Below, piece after piece: positions 38,537-46,221 of a stretch of 64,000 nucleotides of DNA. The translations under genes and the position numbers were made by a program. The notes beneath the pieces were generated by a model that saw only the letters and a list, made by a program, of their open reading frames with translations, had not been told where the DNA came from and ran no database searches. The first letter of the stretch is position 1. The number at the start of each line of letters is the position of its first letter. Source of the stretch: Bradyrhizobium mercantei (GTDB taxonomy: Bacteria > Pseudomonadota > Alphaproteobacteria > Rhizobiales > Xanthobacteraceae); the NCBI RefSeq assembly GCF_001982635.1, contig NZ_MKFI01000001.1, forward strand, positions 948,891-1,012,890, written 5' to 3'.

Positions 38537-41500
38537 TCAAGACGCGCGCGAGTGGCGGTCGGGCCGCCAATGCGCCTGCGTGAGCAGCTCCTTCGCCTCG
38601 TTGATTTCGGCAAGATCGAGCGTCGCATCGAAGCCGGCGAGCACCGGCGACAACAATTGAGACATCTCGTCTGCCCGGCCGCCGCGGCTGCAAAGACGCG
38701 CAAGCCCCAGCGCGCTGCGCAGCTCGAACGTCTTCGTCTGTTGCCTTCGGGCAATCTCGATGGCGTGGCGGAAGGCCTCCTCGGCGCCGGAAATGTCGCG
38801 GGTGTCGCGACGCGACCGCAGCTCACCCAGCACGCGGTATAGCTCGGCATCCAGCCAGTGCTGACCGGATTGCTCCGTCGCGTCGATCAGATCGTTGATG
38901 ATGCCGAGTCCCGCCTCGACTTGCCCGGCCTCCGCGTTCGCCACCGCAATCTGCAATCCCCAGAAGGGATCACAGAGGTAGCAGTCGTTCTCGTGAAGCA
39001 ATGTCCAGCCGCGTTGCATCTCCGCGAGACCTGCCGTCCGGTCGCCGGCGCGCCACTTCGCCAACCCATTGAGATAAGTGCCGGCGGCAACATACAGCGG
39101 CATCGTGTGATCCTGCGCCAGTCCGAGGGCAAGGATTGTCTCGGTCTGCCGCAACCGGCTGCCGCACAGCCCGTCGAAAACCGCCTTGTGCACCAGCGCA
39201 TTGGCGCGCGCGAGCGCGCGCTGTTCCCCGGAGACGCTCACCGCTGCGCCCGCGAGCTGCCGGGCTCGATCGATCTCGCCACGAGGCCAAAGCACGAGCG
39301 CCAGAAATCTCATGATGACGAACGGCAGATCGAGCGTCGACGCCTTGAATGTTGCCGGATCCGGCTCGGTCGCATGGGCAGCGAACGCCTGTTCGAGATG
39401 GATGCCCGCGTTCAGGTAGTCGCCCGCGAACCACGAGGTCACCCCGCTGGTCCAGCGCGCGACGATCGTCGCCACCGGCGATTCCGGATGCCGCTCCGCC
39501 GCGCCCATGATGGCCTCCGCCAACTCCCGCATCGGCGCGAGCTCGCCATGGGTCAGGCAGGCGTTGAAAAGGCCCGACTGGATCGGCGCCAGTTCGATTG
39601 GATCATCGATGTCGGAAGCAAACCGCCGGGCACGCGTCCAGGCTGCCACGGTCTCGGGTGCGCTGTGCCCGAGACTGCCCCGCAGCGCCCGACCATAGGC
39701 GATTTGCAGATGGAGCCGGCCGATCATCCGATCCGGCTCGTCGGGCAGTTCGTCGGCGATGGCGACCGCCTTGCCGAGATGTGCGATCGCCTCGCGATAG
39801 GCCGAGCGCTTCAGCGCCTGCTGACCGGCTTTGCGCCACCACCCCAGCGCAGTCTGGCCGAGCCCCGCCTCGGTGAAATGATAGGCAACGACTTCCGGCT
39901 CGATCTCGGCGATCTCGGCAAACCTGGCGCGCAGCACATCGCCGATCTGCTTGTGGAGCAGTTGCCGGCGGCTCTTGAGCAAGCTCTCGTAGGCAGCTTC
40001 CTGAACCAACGCGTGCTTGAAGCTGTAGCTTGCATCCGGCGGCGTGCCCCGGCGCAACAGCAACTCCGCCTCTTCGAGCTGGGCGAGCGCCGCGGCAAGC
40101 GTCAGATCATCGCGCCCGGCCACGCTGCGCAGCAGCTCATATGAGAACTCACGGCCGATCGCCGCGCCGATCTGCGCCACCTCCTTGACCGGCGCAAGGC
40201 GGTCGAGCCGCGCCATCAGCGAGTCCTGCAGCGTCGCCGGGATCGCGAGCGGCGGCAGCGGATTGTCAAGGCGATAGCGCCCGGCATTCTCGACGAGCAG
40301 CCCCGACTCCATGACCATCTTGGTCAGTTCCTCGACGAACAGCGGGACACCATCCGTCCGCTCGACGATCTGTGCCATCATCTCGCCGGGCAGCAACCGA
40401 CCGACGGTCACCTGCTCGATCAACGCGCGCGTGTCCTGCCGGTCGAGCCGATCGAGCCGCAACAGGTTGACATTGGCGAGCCCCGCCCACGGCGGTTCGA
40501 ACTCGGGCCTGAACGTCATGAGCATGAGGATCGGCAGTCCCCTGATCCGGTCAACCGCGAGGTCGAGCAATTCGAGCGAGGTGGCGTCGGCCCAATGTAT
40601 GTCTTCGCAGACGACAAGCACCGGCTGCTGCCGGGCAAGGCCCTCGAGCTGGTCGAGCAGCGCCGCGAATGTTTGCCGCCGCTGCTGCGCCGCGCTGAGG
40701 CCGAGCGGCGGATAGCGCTCACCGGTCGGGATCGACAGCAGCGCCGCGATCAGCGGCGTCACGGTGGGCACCTGCTTCGTCCCCAGCGCCAGCATGGCCT
40801 CGAGCTTGTCCAGCTTCTGCTCCGGCACATCCTCGGAGCGGATGCCGGCGGCGCGTTCGAGCTGGGCGACGAAAGGATGCAGCGCGCTGTTCGCGTGATA
40901 GGGCGAGCATTGATAGCGCACACGGCGGTACGTCTCGGGCACGAGACTGTCGGAGAGCATCGCCACGATGCGGGATTTGCCGATACCCGCCTCGCCCGAT
41001 ATCAGCACCGCCTGGCCCTGGCCCTGCCACGCCAGTTGCTGGCACGATAGCGCAAATTCGATCTCCGCCTTGCGGCCGACGAAGCCGATCGAGCGCGCGG
41101 TACGCACCGCCTCGAAACGGCTTTCCGATGCCGGCTCGCCTTCGACAGCCCACACCGCGATCGGCTCGGAGATGCCCTTGACCTCGCGGCGACCGAGGTT
41201 GCGAAGCGTGAACAGATTACCAAGCAGCCGGCGCGTCGAGGCGGCCACGACGACCACCCCCGGCTCCGCCAGACTCTGCAGCCGCGCCGCGATGTTCGGC
41301 GCATCGCCGACCAGCGCCTGCTCCTCCGATGCACCGCCGGAGACGAGGTCGCCGACCACGACGAGCCCGCTCGCAATCGCGATCCGCACCGCGACGCCCT
41401 CGTCCGCGCGGGTCTCAAGCTTGCCTATCGCGGCGATGACGTCGAGGCCGGCGCGCACCGCGCGCTCCGCATCATCTTCATGGGCACGCGGATAGCCGAA

Positions 41501-41899
41501 ATATGCGAGGATCCCGTCGCCGATAAATCTGGCGACGACGCCATCATATGTCGCGATCACCCGCGCACAGGCCGCACGATAGGCGCGGATGACTTCCCAC
41601 ATGTCCTCGGGATCGAGACGCGCCGACAAGGCCGTCGAGCCGACCAGGTCGCAGAACATCACGGTGAGATGGCGGCGCTCGGCATCGTGCGACGAAACCG
41701 GCGCAGCGATCAGTTCGGCCTGATTGAGATCGGCGATCGCGCGCAGCATCTTGCGGCGATGGCCGAGCAGGACGCCGAGCCTGTCGAAGTCTTCATCCGT
41801 CAATTCCGGAAGAACACCTACGTCGATGCCGTTCTCGGCAAAACGCAGCGCGTATTGCCCAAGCCCCAGCTTCTCGAGCCATTCCGTAATCTGCTGCAT
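38537..41899 (-). CDS. SAM-adenylate/guanylate cyclase-AAA ATPase-TPR protein
   Basis: A 1120-residue multidomain signalling protein. Residues 1-60 form a SAM domain (MQQITEWLEKLGLGQYALRFAENGI). About 70-245 is a class III cyclase domain with both metal aspartates (FCDLVGST and IGDGILAYFG). From about 290 comes an ATPase module with Walker A GEAGIGKSR and Walker B VVCEDIHWAD, and the C-terminal half is helical and TPR-like. The start at 41899 gives the SAM domain; the frame extends 43 codons further without support. It probably couples ATP/cAMP signalling to a protein interaction. No partner gene is adjacent. Related giant cyclases are numerous in bradyrhizobia. Confidence 0.9.
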   Translation of the reverse strand: MQQITEWLEKLGLGQYALRFAENGIDVGVLPELTDEDFDRLGVLLGHRRKMLRAIADLNQAELIAAPVSSHDAERRHLTVMFCDLVGSTALSARLDPEDMWEVIRAYRAACARVIATYDGVVARFIGDGILAYFGYPRAHEDDAERAVRAGLDVIAAIGKLETRADEGVAVRIAIASGLVVVGDLVSGGASEEQALVGDAPNIAARLQSLAEPGVVVVAASTRRLLGNLFTLRNLGRREVKGISEPIAVWAVEGEPASESRFEAVRTARSIGFVGRKAEIEFALSCQQLAWQGQGQAVLISGEAGIGKSRIVAMLSDSLVPETYRRVRYQCSPYHANSALHPFVAQLERAAGIRSEDVPEQKLDKLEAMLALGTKQVPTVTPLIAALLSIPTGERYPPLGLSAAQQRRQTFAALLDQLEGLARQQPVLVVCEDIHWADATSLELLDLAVDRIRGLPILMLMTFRPEFEPPWAGLANVNLLRLDRLDRQDTRALIEQVTVGRLLPGEMMAQIVERTDGVPLFVEELTKMVMESGLLVENAGRYRLDNPLPPLAIPATLQDSLMARLDRLAPVKEVAQIGAAIGREFSYELLRSVAGRDDLTLAAALAQLEEAELLLRRGTPPDASYSFKHALVQEAAYESLLKSRRQLLHKQIGDVLRARFAEIAEIEPEVVAYHFTEAGLGQTALGWWRKAGQQALKRSAYREAIAHLGKAVAIADELPDEPDRMIGRLHLQIAYGRALRGSLGHSAPETVAAWTRARRFASDIDDPIELAPIQSGLFNACLTHGELAPMRELAEAIMGAAERHPESPVATIVARWTSGVTSWFAGDYLNAGIHLEQAFAAHATEPDPATFKASTLDLPFVIMRFLALVLWPRGEIDRARQLAGAAVSVSGEQRALARANALVHKAVFDGLCGSRLRQTETILALGLAQDHTMPLYVAAGTYLNGLAKWRAGDRTAGLAEMQRGWTLLHENDCYLCDPFWGLQIAVANAEAGQVEAGLGIINDLIDATEQSGQHWLDAELYRVLGELRSRRDTRDISGAEEAFRHAIEIARRQQTKTFELRSALGLARLCSRGGRADEMSQLLSPVLAGFDATLDLAEINEAKELLTQAHWRPDRHSRAS

Positions 41900-42092
41900 T
41901 GGCTTCACCGACGGGTTGACGGCTGGCCGAATGGACCACGGCGGAATAGACGTTATCGCAATCCGTCCGGGGTGACACCTTCTGTTTCGCGGCAGCCCGC
42001 CCCGGGCCGGACACGCGAATTGCACCACGGCGGTGCCCCGTTACAGCCGTCTGCACGCTAACATTCGTACGAGCGTCGGCGGTTCGCCCCGG

Positions 42093-42125
42093 CAAAAACC
42101 GAAGGGCCGCCCGTGGGCGGCCCTT
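42093..42125 (-). terminator. Intrinsic terminator of the slipin gene
   Basis: On the minus strand the slipin stop is followed within 10 bases by AAGGGCCGCC, a short loop and GGCGGCCCTT, then GGTTTTTG. This is a strong GC-rich hairpin with a T run, consistent with Rho-independent termination. Confidence 0.85.
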
Positions 42126-42129
42126 CTTG

Positions 42130-43281
42130 TTACGCGCTCTCGGGCGCCTTGAGGCGGACCAGCTTGGTCAGGAGCGCATCGAGGCCCTGGCCGTCGCCCG
42201 CGTGCAGGTCGATGCGGCCGACCTTCTCCACCAGACGCTCCAGCGACTCGAGCTCCTTGAGCCGCAGCAGCAGAGGGTTCTCCTCCATCAGCTTGGCAGT
42301 GTTCAGGAGCGAACGCGTCGCCGCGGTCTCCTCCTGGCGGCGGATCAGGTTGGCCTTCGCCACCCGCTCCGCCTCCACCACCTTGTTGACCAGCTCGCGG
42401 ATCTCGCCGGGCAGGATCACGTCCTTCACGCCGAGCTCGGTCACCTCGACGCCTGAGTCCGCGACACGTCCGCGGACATAGTCGCGAAGCTCCTCGTCGA
42501 GCGCCGCCTTCGCAGACAGCACCTCGTCCAGCGTGCGGCCGGCCACCGCCTCGCGGATCGCGAACTGCACCAGACGGTACAGCCACGCATCCACGTCGGG
42601 CACCGTGGCCACGACCCGCTCGGGATCGACGATCCGGCGGAACGCGGTCAGCGTCACGCGCAGCGCGATGCGATCCTTGGTCAGCATCTCCTGCGCCGTG
42701 ATCTCGATCGCCTGGGGACGCAGGTCGAGGCGCTTGACCTCGATCTTGCGGCCCGCGATCCAGAATGCGTGCCGGCCGGGCGCGAGCCGCTCGACCAGCT
42801 TGCCCTCGACGTTAAGCAGACCGGCCTCGTGGTTCTCGACCACCGCCTCGGTGATGACGCCGGCCCGGTTGGGCTGGATCATCGCGAGGTGCCGCGCGGT
42901 GACCCTGACATCGCTGGTCACGTCGATGTACTCGACCTCGACCGACGTCGCGACCTTCCAGTACACACGCGTCTGCCAAGGCGTCATCAGCTGCACGGGA
43001 CGGCTGTCGAGGCTGACGATCGCGATCTCGTTCGCCTTGGTCTCGACCGCCTCGAACAGCTCGCCGGCCAGATCGGGCCGCGCGGCCTTGATCACCGCGT
43101 AACGGTCCGCGGGGAATTCGGTCCGCACGACGCTGAACAGCTCGGCCTTGAGCTGATGCAAGGGATCGAACAGGCGGTGACGTCCGGGCGCGAGCACGCG
43201 CTCCAGCCGGCCGTCGCGCGTCAGCAACGCGCGCTCGCCATCCTTCACCGTCAACTTGGTCGTCAGGAAATGCCAGGTCAT
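42130..43281 (-). CDS. Slipin (SPFH/stomatin-like) family protein
   Basis: A 383-residue slipin with two SPFH-like halves: MTWHFLTTKLTVKDGERALLTRDG at the start and a Band-7 region near 160-300 (EAGLLNVEGKLVERLAPGRHAFW; later VKDVILPGEIRELVNKVVEAERVAKANLIRRQEE, both in outline). A membrane-anchor helix at the N-terminus is weak or absent, unlike classical stomatins. The ATG at 43281 follows GGAGG. Two tRNA-like sequences lie upstream on the same strand. Slipins of this type occur in RtcB/RtcR RNA-repair neighbourhoods of other bacteria (recollection), but no rtcB or rtcR is in view. Confidence 0.9.
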   Translation of the reverse strand: MTWHFLTTKLTVKDGERALLTRDGRLERVLAPGRHRLFDPLHQLKAELFSVVRTEFPADRYAVIKAARPDLAGELFEAVETKANEIAIVSLDSRPVQLMTPWQTRVYWKVATSVEVEYIDVTSDVRVTARHLAMIQPNRAGVITEAVVENHEAGLLNVEGKLVERLAPGRHAFWIAGRKIEVKRLDLRPQAIEITAQEMLTKDRIALRVTLTAFRRIVDPERVVATVPDVDAWLYRLVQFAIREAVAGRTLDEVLSAKAALDEELRDYVRGRVADSGVEVTELGVKDVILPGEIRELVNKVVEAERVAKANLIRRQEETAATRSLLNTAKLMEENPLLLRLKELESLERLVEKVGRIDLHAGDGQGLDALLTKLVRLKAPESA

Positions 43282-43614
43282 GGCACGCCTCCATTGTTGC
43301 ACTCGGGCCCATGGGCCGGAGAGCGGGTTTCAGTTTTGCAAAGGACGTGAGGACGCGAACGCGGCTTCCTGTCAGCCAAGCGGGCCGTGGCTTGAGCCTG
43401 CGCGATGACGGGCGCACGCGCGCGATCGCGCGACAGATACCGCGCGGCCGAGCGGAGCTACCCGGCATCAGCGCAGGCGGTATCCACCGCGGCGCAAAGC
43501 CGGTCTCACAGTGTCGATGTTCGGACGAAGAGCCTTGCGGCAGGACGGCCGGACTGCGACTGAAGCGCGCGTCCGGTCCCCTTCAGAGATATCAGCTTTT
43601 CAGGCTGAACGGAG
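43282..43614 (-). other. Leader region between tRNA-like sequences and slipin gene
   Basis: A 333-bp stretch with no supported protein gene. On the minus strand it holds, at 43592-43608, a hairpin with 5-bp stem TCAGC/GCTGA and a 7-nt loop CTGAAAA, the size and loop composition of a tRNA anticodon arm. The rest is GC-rich with several GCGC palindromes. If the tRNA-like RNAs and slipin are co-transcribed, this is the 5' leader of the slipin message. Confidence 0.45.
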
Positions 43615-43615
43615 C

Positions 43616-43688
43616 GCTTGGAGCGGGAGTTGAACCCGCGACATGATGATTCTGAGTCACCTGCTCTACCTAACTGAGCTATCCTTTG
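43616..43688 (-). ncRNA. tRNA-like sequence B (degenerate acceptor stem)
   Basis: Read on the minus strand, this has a canonical D arm (GCTC-AGTTAGGTA-GAGC, 43663-43679), an anticodon arm with 5-bp stem GGTGA/TCATC and 7-nt loop CTCAGAA (43645-43661), a 5-nt variable region, and a perfect T arm GCGGG-TTCAACT-CCCGC (43623-43639) whose loop fits TTCRANY. The acceptor strands CAAAGGA and TCCAAGC pair at only three positions and there is no normal seven-base stem. The loop would read anticodon CAG (Leu), but Leu tRNAs need a long variable arm, so it is not a working tRNA. Likely a tRNA-like ncRNA or tRNA decay product. Confidence 0.7.
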
Positions 43689-43691
43689 AGA

Positions 43692-43765
43692 GAAGATCGG
43701 ATTCGAACCGGTACCTTCGGGTTTCAGCCCGACGCTCGCCCATGAGCTTCATTCTCGTGATCTTC
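43692..43765 (-). ncRNA. tRNA-like sequence A
   Basis: A 74-nt minus-strand sequence closed by a perfect 7-bp stem, GAAGATC with GATCTTC. Inside are a short D-arm-like hairpin GCTC-ATGGGC-GAGC, an anticodon-like arm TCGGG-CTGAAA-CCCGA with a six-base loop, and a T-arm-like CCGG-TTCGAAT-CCGA segment with the TTCRANY loop. About eleven bases separate the closing stem from the D-arm instead of two, so it is not a standard tRNA. Directly followed, on the same strand, by tRNA-like B and then the slipin gene. Confidence 0.65.
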
Positions 43766-43936
43766 ATTTCGGCGGAACACGACACCGCAAAGCGGCACGC
43801 GCCGGTCGGGATCTCACGAGCCCGAACCCATGGCCGAAGCGAAGGAGCGGGCTAATAAACGAAGCACGTCCGGGTTGCAAGAGGGAAGCGTGTGATTTTT
43901 TCATGACGGGGGGCAGATCAACACCCCGCCCCCACC

Positions 43937-44776
43937 TCACCCACTCCGCGCAACGTCCTGGAAACAGCCGCGCAGCCAGTCGATGGTGACGCGCGTCGCC
44001 GCGTCGCGCTTGAGATGGCTTTGCACCAGAAGCCAGACGTCGCGCCGCTTCGGCAGCAGCGTGGCGCGCAGCCTGCGGTCGGTCAGCAGATCCACGCAAC
44101 TATGCTCGGGCAGCACGCCGACCGCCTGATGCGACTGGATCAGCCTGTGGATGATGCGCACATTGTCGGTGACGCAGCGCGCGCGCAGCCGCTTCGCGCG
44201 CAGGAACTGCATTTCGGGAATCGCTCCGAGCTCGTCCGGATAGGCGCACGTCACCGCATCTTGCGCTGTTGTCGCGACCGGCTCGAAAAAATACAGCCTG
44301 ACCTCGGCGAGTTTCGAGATCGCAAAGTCGCCCTTGTCGGGCTTGCGCAGGCGGATCGCGAGATCGGCTTCCCAGCGCGAGAATTTCACATTCTCGCTCG
44401 ACGTCAGGAATTGCAGCGTGAGACCCGGATGGGCCCGCAGCAAATCCGCCGTGCGCGGCGCCAGCGCTTCCTCCGCGATCGCATTGGTGGAGGCGATGCG
44501 CAACCGGCCGACCGGCCCGGGCAGGCTTTCGCCGATCCGGCCGATCTCCTCGGCATGCGCGGCCATCGCCTGGATGTGCGCGAGCACCACGTCGCACTGC
44601 CGGGTCGGCTTGCGGACGCCGTCGGCGGCCTCGAACAGCCGCAAGCCCAGCGCGCGTTCGATCCGCGCCAGCCGGCGGCCGACGGTGGTCTCGTCGATGC
44701 GCAGCCGTGCGCTGGCGCCGGCATAGGTGCCCTCGTCCCTGACGGCTGCGATGATGCGAAGGTCGTCCCAGTTCAT
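43937..44776 (-). CDS. LysR family transcriptional regulator
   Basis: A 279-residue LysR-type regulator. The N-terminal winged HTH is MNWDDLRIIAAVRDEGTYAGASARLRIDETTVGRRLARIERALGLRLFE (outline, residues 1-48), followed by a substrate-binding domain. It belongs to the group controlling nearby catabolic genes from a divergent promoter. It is divergent from the isochorismatase-GST pair across 129 bp that contain a TGCAGCC palindrome. The inducer is unknown. Confidence 0.9.
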   Translation of the reverse strand: MNWDDLRIIAAVRDEGTYAGASARLRIDETTVGRRLARIERALGLRLFEAADGVRKPTRQCDVVLAHIQAMAAHAEEIGRIGESLPGPVGRLRIASTNAIAEEALAPRTADLLRAHPGLTLQFLTSSENVKFSRWEADLAIRLRKPDKGDFAISKLAEVRLYFFEPVATTAQDAVTCAYPDELGAIPEMQFLRAKRLRARCVTDNVRIIHRLIQSHQAVGVLPEHSCVDLLTDRRLRATLLPKRRDVWLLVQSHLKRDAATRVTIDWLRGCFQDVARSG

Positions 44777-44814
44777 GGCCTCAGGCTACATCGCCCGCGA
44801 CCTGCCTGCAATAA

Positions 44815-44831
44815 TGCAGCCACCGGCTGCA
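44815..44831. promoter_or_regulatory. Candidate LysR operator
   Basis: A perfect 7-bp inverted repeat, TGCAGCC-acc-GGCTGCA, in the 129-bp region between the divergent LysR and isochorismatase genes. It is flanked by further TGCA motifs (CTGCAATAA and CTGCATAA). Position and symmetry fit a LysR-type recognition site, although the classical T-N11-A core is only partly matched. Confidence 0.5.
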
Positions 44832-44905
44832 ATATCCCTGCATAACGGCAGGCCGCCCCACAGCTATATTTTCGGAAAGACCCATCCGCTGGAGATCTCA
44901 CGACC

Positions 44906-45499
44906 ATGACCGCAGCCAAGACCTTGATGCAGCTTGCCGGCATCGACCTCACCCCGCCCCGCCTCGGCGACAGCTGCCTGGTGCTGATCGACATCCAGAA
45001 CGAATATCTCGCCGGCCCCCTGGCTCTGCCCGACGCCGGTCCCGCGATTGCGCGCGCGACCGCGTTGCTCGCGCGCGCGCGGGAAAGCGGCGCCAAAATC
45101 ATCCACATCGCGCACAAGGGAGCGCCGGGCAGCCTGTTCGATCGCAACGCGGAGCGCGGCGCGATCGTCGCGCCGCTTCAGCCGCGGCCGGGCGAGATCG
45201 TGATCGAGAAGCAATTGCCGAACGCGTTCGCCGGCACCGAGCTGAACGCGCAGCTTGCCGCGACCGGCCGCAAGGAGTTGGTGCTCGCCGGCTTCATGAC
45301 GCATATGTGCGTGAGCTCGACCGCGCGCGCCGCGCTCGATCTCGGCTTCCGCACCACCATCGACGCCGACAGCTGCGCCACCCGCGATTTGCCCGATGGC
45401 GTTGGTGGCACGATTGCCGCCAAGCTTATCCACGACGTCGCGCTCGCCGAACTGTCCGATCGCTTCGCGATCATCGCCCGCGGCAACGCGCTTGCCTGA
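44906..45499 (+). CDS. Isochorismatase-family cysteine hydrolase
   Basis: A 197-residue cysteine hydrolase of the isochorismatase/nicotinamidase superfamily. The catalytic residues are visible: Asp29 in LVLIDIQNEY, Lys102 in EKQLPNAF and Cys135 in THMCVSSTARAALD. The start MTAAKTLMQLAGIDL fits homologues. Members hydrolyse amides such as nicotinamide, ureidoacrylate or N-carbamoyl compounds; the substrate here is not defined. It is followed 10 bp later by a GST gene in the same operon and is divergent from a LysR regulator. Confidence 0.9.
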   Translation: MTAAKTLMQLAGIDLTPPRLGDSCLVLIDIQNEYLAGPLALPDAGPAIARATALLARARESGAKIIHIAHKGAPGSLFDRNAERGAIVAPLQPRPGEIVIEKQLPNAFAGTELNAQLAATGRKELVLAGFMTHMCVSSTARAALDLGFRTTIDADSCATRDLPDGVGGTIAAKLIHDVALAELSDRFAIIARGNALA

Positions 45500-45509
45500 G
45501 AGATCAGCC

Positions 45510-46139
45510 ATGCTGCAGCTCTATTTCTCGCCGATGGCCTGCTCGCTCGCCAGCCGCATCGCACTGATGGAAGCCGGGATCGAGGCGCGCTACCACATGG
45601 TCCATCTCTGGACCAAGAAGGTGCTCGAGGACGATGGCGACTTCCACGCGGTCGCGCCGAAGGGCGCCGTGCCGGTGCTGGTGCTCGAGAACGGCGAGCA
45701 ACTGACCGAGAGCGCGGCGGTGCTGCAATATATCGCGGACATCAAGCCCAAGCTCGGCCTCGCGCCACCGCCGGGCGATCCGGAGCGCTACCGGTTGCAG
45801 GAATGGCTGAGCTTCATCAGCACCGAGATCCACAAGGGATTCCTGTTTCCGACCTTCTGGTACAAGGACGAGGCATCGCTGGCCAAACCGCGCGCCAGGA
45901 TCGGACAGACCCTAACGGTGCCGTCAGAGCATCTCGCGCACCGCGAATTTCTGGTCGGGGACCGCTTCACGGTGGCGGACGCGCACCTCGCCTGGGCCCT
46001 GCTGTTGCTCCGCTCCGCAGGTGTCGACGTCGCGCAGTGGCCGTCATTGGCGGCCTATCTCGCACGCATCCAGGCGCGGCCGCAGGTCAAGGCCGCGATC
46101 GGCATCGAGACACAGCTGTGGAAATCGCTCGCGGCGTGA
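45510..46139 (+). CDS. Glutathione S-transferase family protein
   Basis: A 209-residue GST with N-terminal thioredoxin fold beginning MLQLYFSPMACSLASRIALMEAG and the glutathione contact region VLENGEQLTESAAVLQYIAD near residues 53-72. The C-terminal helical domain includes FLVGDRFTVADAHLAWALLLL. The CS in PMACSLA is typical of beta-class bacterial GSTs, where the cysteine binds glutathione. The open frame extends back into the hydrolase gene, but the ATG at 45510 follows that stop by 10 bp. Operon partner: the isochorismatase-like gene. Confidence 0.92.
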   Translation: MLQLYFSPMACSLASRIALMEAGIEARYHMVHLWTKKVLEDDGDFHAVAPKGAVPVLVLENGEQLTESAAVLQYIADIKPKLGLAPPPGDPERYRLQEWLSFISTEIHKGFLFPTFWYKDEASLAKPRARIGQTLTVPSEHLAHREFLVGDRFTVADAHLAWALLLLRSAGVDVAQWPSLAAYLARIQARPQVKAAIGIETQLWKSLAA

Positions 46140-46175
46140 TCGCCGCGCGCCCCGGCGCTTTGGCTTATTACCTAA

Positions 46176-46221
46176 GCGTGATCATTTCGGAAAACCGCGG
46201 CGCAATTTCCGGATCATGCTC
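46176..46221. repeat. Imperfect palindromic intergenic repeat, family A
   Basis: A complete copy of the family A unit, with ends GCGTGATCATTTCGGAAAAC and TTTCCGGATCATGCTC. It fills the 81-bp gap between the convergent GST and AMP nucleosidase genes and touches the latter's stop codon. Its hairpin could terminate both transcripts. A degenerate copy is at 1657-1704. Confidence 0.7.

Noticed and set aside
43616..43765. Functional tRNA-Leu or tRNA-Phe gene pair
   Set aside because: Acceptor stems and, in A, the D-arm spacing do not fit a working tRNA; B lacks the long variable arm of Leu tRNAs.
43766..43936. Sigma-54 (-24/-12) promoter for the tRNA-like sequences, as in RtcR-type operons
   Set aside because: GG and GC pairs occur (for example around 43790 and 43862) but never at the required 12-base distance; no sound -24/-12 match was found.
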